The translations under genes and the position numbers were made by a program. Positions 62,484 to 64,000 of a stretch of DNA of 64,000 bases are shown here, piece by piece. A model generated the notes under the pieces. That model saw nothing but the letters and a program-made list of their open reading frames with translations, had not been told where the DNA came from and did no database searches. This DNA is from Iphinoe sp. HA4291-MV1 (GTDB lineage: Bacteria > Cyanobacteriota > Cyanobacteriia > Cyanobacteriales > Nostocaceae). Within the stretch, counting starts at the first letter, position 1, and the number at the start of each line of letters is the position of its first letter. The stretch covers positions 62,001-126,000 of the forward strand of contig JAHHHH010000010.1 in NCBI GenBank assembly GCA_019359415.1, in the 5' to 3' direction.

Positions 62484-63053
62484 ACTTTTTGCTTAATTTT
62501 CTGTAAATTCAACTAGAGTTTTAATTCTTATTGTACTATACTATATACCTCTTCTAAAGAAGTGCCGACAAAACATAACGACTCCGGCACAGATAATAAA
62601 GTATTGCCCAGAAGAATCTACCTTAATCTGAATCAATCTTTAAGTCTTCCATTGTTGATGGTGTCACTAACAAATGAGGTGTGGACTACTAAGTAGTATC
62701 CACACCGTTGCAACGATTTCTTACGATCGTTTGACAACTTCGACGAATCAAACCTTAAAATAATCTTGACCAAAAAAAATAATCTTGACCAAAAAAGTAG
62801 TCAGGAGTCAGAAGCCAGGAGTCAGAATGACGAGTGTGCACGTTTTCGGATGACTTGCGGGTATCAAGCCCCACCAAATCGTTGGTGCAGCCTCTCCAAA
62901 GGAGAAGATTTGGTGGTATCCAATCAGTGGCGGGTCTGAATCTCCCACTGATTGATTCTGAATTCTGAATAGTGAATTCTTCTTCAACAAAATATTGGTT
63001 TGAGATGAAGTGGCATCCGACTGAAATTTATTAAAAAAAGGAAATTAATATCT
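62484..63053. other. Intergenic region with a hairpin and a short direct repeat
   Basis: 570 bp without a gene. A hairpin GTGTGGA/TCCACAC with inner CTACT/AGTAG lies at 62679-62705. AATAATCTTGACCAAAAAA is duplicated near 62757-62794. A stretch near 62800-62975 has repeat words (GTCAGGAGTCAGAAGCCAGG; CTGATTGATTCTGAATTCTG). The end carries the promoter and ribosome binding site region of the DUF4347 gene. Confidence 0.5.
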
Positions 63054-64000
63054 ATGTTACAGATGCATAGCGTGAATCGTAACCCCATTATCTTCATCGA
63101 CGCTAACGTTGACGACTACCAAAGTTTAGTACTCGGTGCAATCCCATCTGCACAAGTGATAGTGCTAGACAACAACAGTGATGGCGTCGCACAAATTACA
63201 GCAGCACTGGTTGGACGCAGCGATATTTCTGTTATCCACATTGTTTCTCATGGTGCACCGGGCTGCTTGTATCTGGGTAATACACAGCTAAGCTTGGATA
63301 CCATCGACTCTTATCGCACACAAGTGCAAACTTGGGGTTCAACTCCCATTCAACTTTACGGGTGTAACGTCGCCAGTGGAGATGCTGGTGCAGAATTTGT
63401 TGATCGAGTGCAGCAATTGACACGAGCGAGTATCGCCGCCTCCAGAGAACGAGTTGGGAATGCAAGCTTGGGAGGGAGTTGGCAATTAGGAGAGTGTCAG
63501 ACAACAGAGGCATTTACACCAGAACTGATGCACAACTACAGTGGGGTATTTGCCCTCAGTTTTGCTGCTGCGAGCAACTTTGGGGTGGGGGACGCTCCCA
63601 ATTCCGTAACCACAGGGGACTTCAATGGTGATCGCAAACCTGACTTGGCAACGGCGAACGCAGTCTCCGACAACGTATCAGTGCTGTTGGGTAACGGGAA
63701 TGGGACCTTTGCTGCTGCGAGCAACTTTGGGGTGGGGGACGCTCCCCTTTCCGTAACCACAGGGGACTTCAATGGTGATGGCAAACTTGACTTGACAACG
63801 GCGAACATTTTATCCGACAACGTATCAGTGCTATTGGGTAACGGGAATGGGACCTTTGCTGCTGCGAGCAACTTTGGGGTAGGGGACGGTCCCCGTTCCG
63901 TAACCACAGGGGACTTCAATGGTGATGGCAAACTTGACTTGGCAACGGCGAACACAATCTCCGACAACGTATCAGTGCTGTTGGGTAACGGGAATGGGAC
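63054..64000 (+). CDS. DUF4347 and FG-GAP/VCBS repeat protein (3' end outside window)
   Basis: The ATG at 63054 opens a frame that stays open to the window end (315 codons so far). Residues about 10-165 match DUF4347: NPIIFIDANVDDYQSLVLGA, ISVIHIVSHGAPGCLYLGNT, IQLYGCNVASGDAG with the caspase-like His/Cys pair (SHG, GCNVA), and LMHNYSG. Then 49-residue FG-GAP/VCBS repeats begin (NFGVGDAP, VTTGDFNGDGKLDL, NVSVLLGNGNGTF) with 147-bp period and nearly identical DNA. Such proteins are large, secreted or surface-located, calcium-binding beta-propellers. There is no classical signal peptide, as usual for type I-secreted proteins. Confidence 0.88.
   Translation, partial: MLQMHSVNRNPIIFIDANVDDYQSLVLGAIPSAQVIVLDNNSDGVAQITAALVGRSDISVIHIVSHGAPGCLYLGNTQLSLDTIDSYRTQVQTWGSTPIQLYGCNVASGDAGAEFVDRVQQLTRASIAASRERVGNASLGGSWQLGECQTTEAFTPELMHNYSGVFALSFAAASNFGVGDAPNSVTTGDFNGDRKPDLATANAVSDNVSVLLGNGNGTFAAASNFGVGDAPLSVTTGDFNGDGKLDLTTANILSDNVSVLLGNGNGTFAAASNFGVGDGPRSVTTGDFNGDGKLDLATANTISDNVSVLLGNGNG

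Noticed and set aside
63536-63967. 143-codon minus-strand ORF with repeats at the window end
   Set aside because: It is the antisense shadow of the FG-GAP repeats of the plus-strand DUF4347 gene.

Overview
The window looks like chromosome from a filamentous, probably heterocyst-forming cyanobacterium (Nostocales). Supporting signs are frequent GCGATCGC (HIP1) sites, heptanucleotide tandem repeats of the STRR kind, a sigC-furA pair followed by a convergent peptidoglycan-binding gene as I recall from Anabaena PCC 7120, a Mo-nitrogenase C-terminal-domain protein, xisH/xisI genes and long hybrid histidine kinases. No database search was possible. Family calls rest on motifs and remembered homologues.

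Left part (1-26.6 kb), mostly housekeeping: a STAND-type ATPase with a proline/threonine-rich tail; a NitT/TauT-type ABC permease and ATPase pair; an HdrB-like Cys-rich protein; acpP-fabF-tkt; a TerB-like/Mo-nitrogenase C-terminal protein; a four-helix-bundle protein; obgE; a 1602-residue hybrid sensor kinase; tRNA-Pro(CGG); lipA-gpsA; sigC; furA; and a peptidoglycan-binding protein convergent to furA.

Centre (26.7-55.6 kb): a contractile injection system (eCIS-like) locus, entirely on the minus strand. In transcription order it holds an AAA+ ATPase, xisH-xisI, a DUF4157 putative cargo, a second xisH-xisI, a DUF4255 (Pvc16-like) cap protein, a carboxypeptidase-regulatory-like protein, two sheaths, a tube, an exported spherulin-4/GH135-like protein, a tail assembly protein with an apparent -1 frameshift extension, a second tube, an 835-residue repeat protein, LysM protein, phage-D hub, gpV spike, PAAR tip, gp25, two gpJ-like wedge proteins, gpI-like protein and two fibre-like proteins. 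The block is bounded by a 56-bp direct repeat (55/56 identical) from the 3' end of cobN. One copy lies in intact cobN and the other in a cobN 3' remnant just upstream of the peptidoglycan-binding gene. This suggests a roughly 28.9-kb block entered the cobN 3' end and split an ancestral cobN/peptidoglycan-binding/furA/sigC neighbourhood.

Right part (55.5-64 kb): cobN, a divergent sensor kinase, nanE preceded by 13 heptamer repeats, and the start of a DUF4347/FG-GAP repeat protein that runs off the window.

Most notable are the frameshift site (slippery heptamer, 5-nt spacer, hairpin and a conserved-looking extension with no start codon), the cobN direct repeats around the injection-system block with its two xisHI pairs, and repeat DNA inserted in frame inside several essential-looking proteins.
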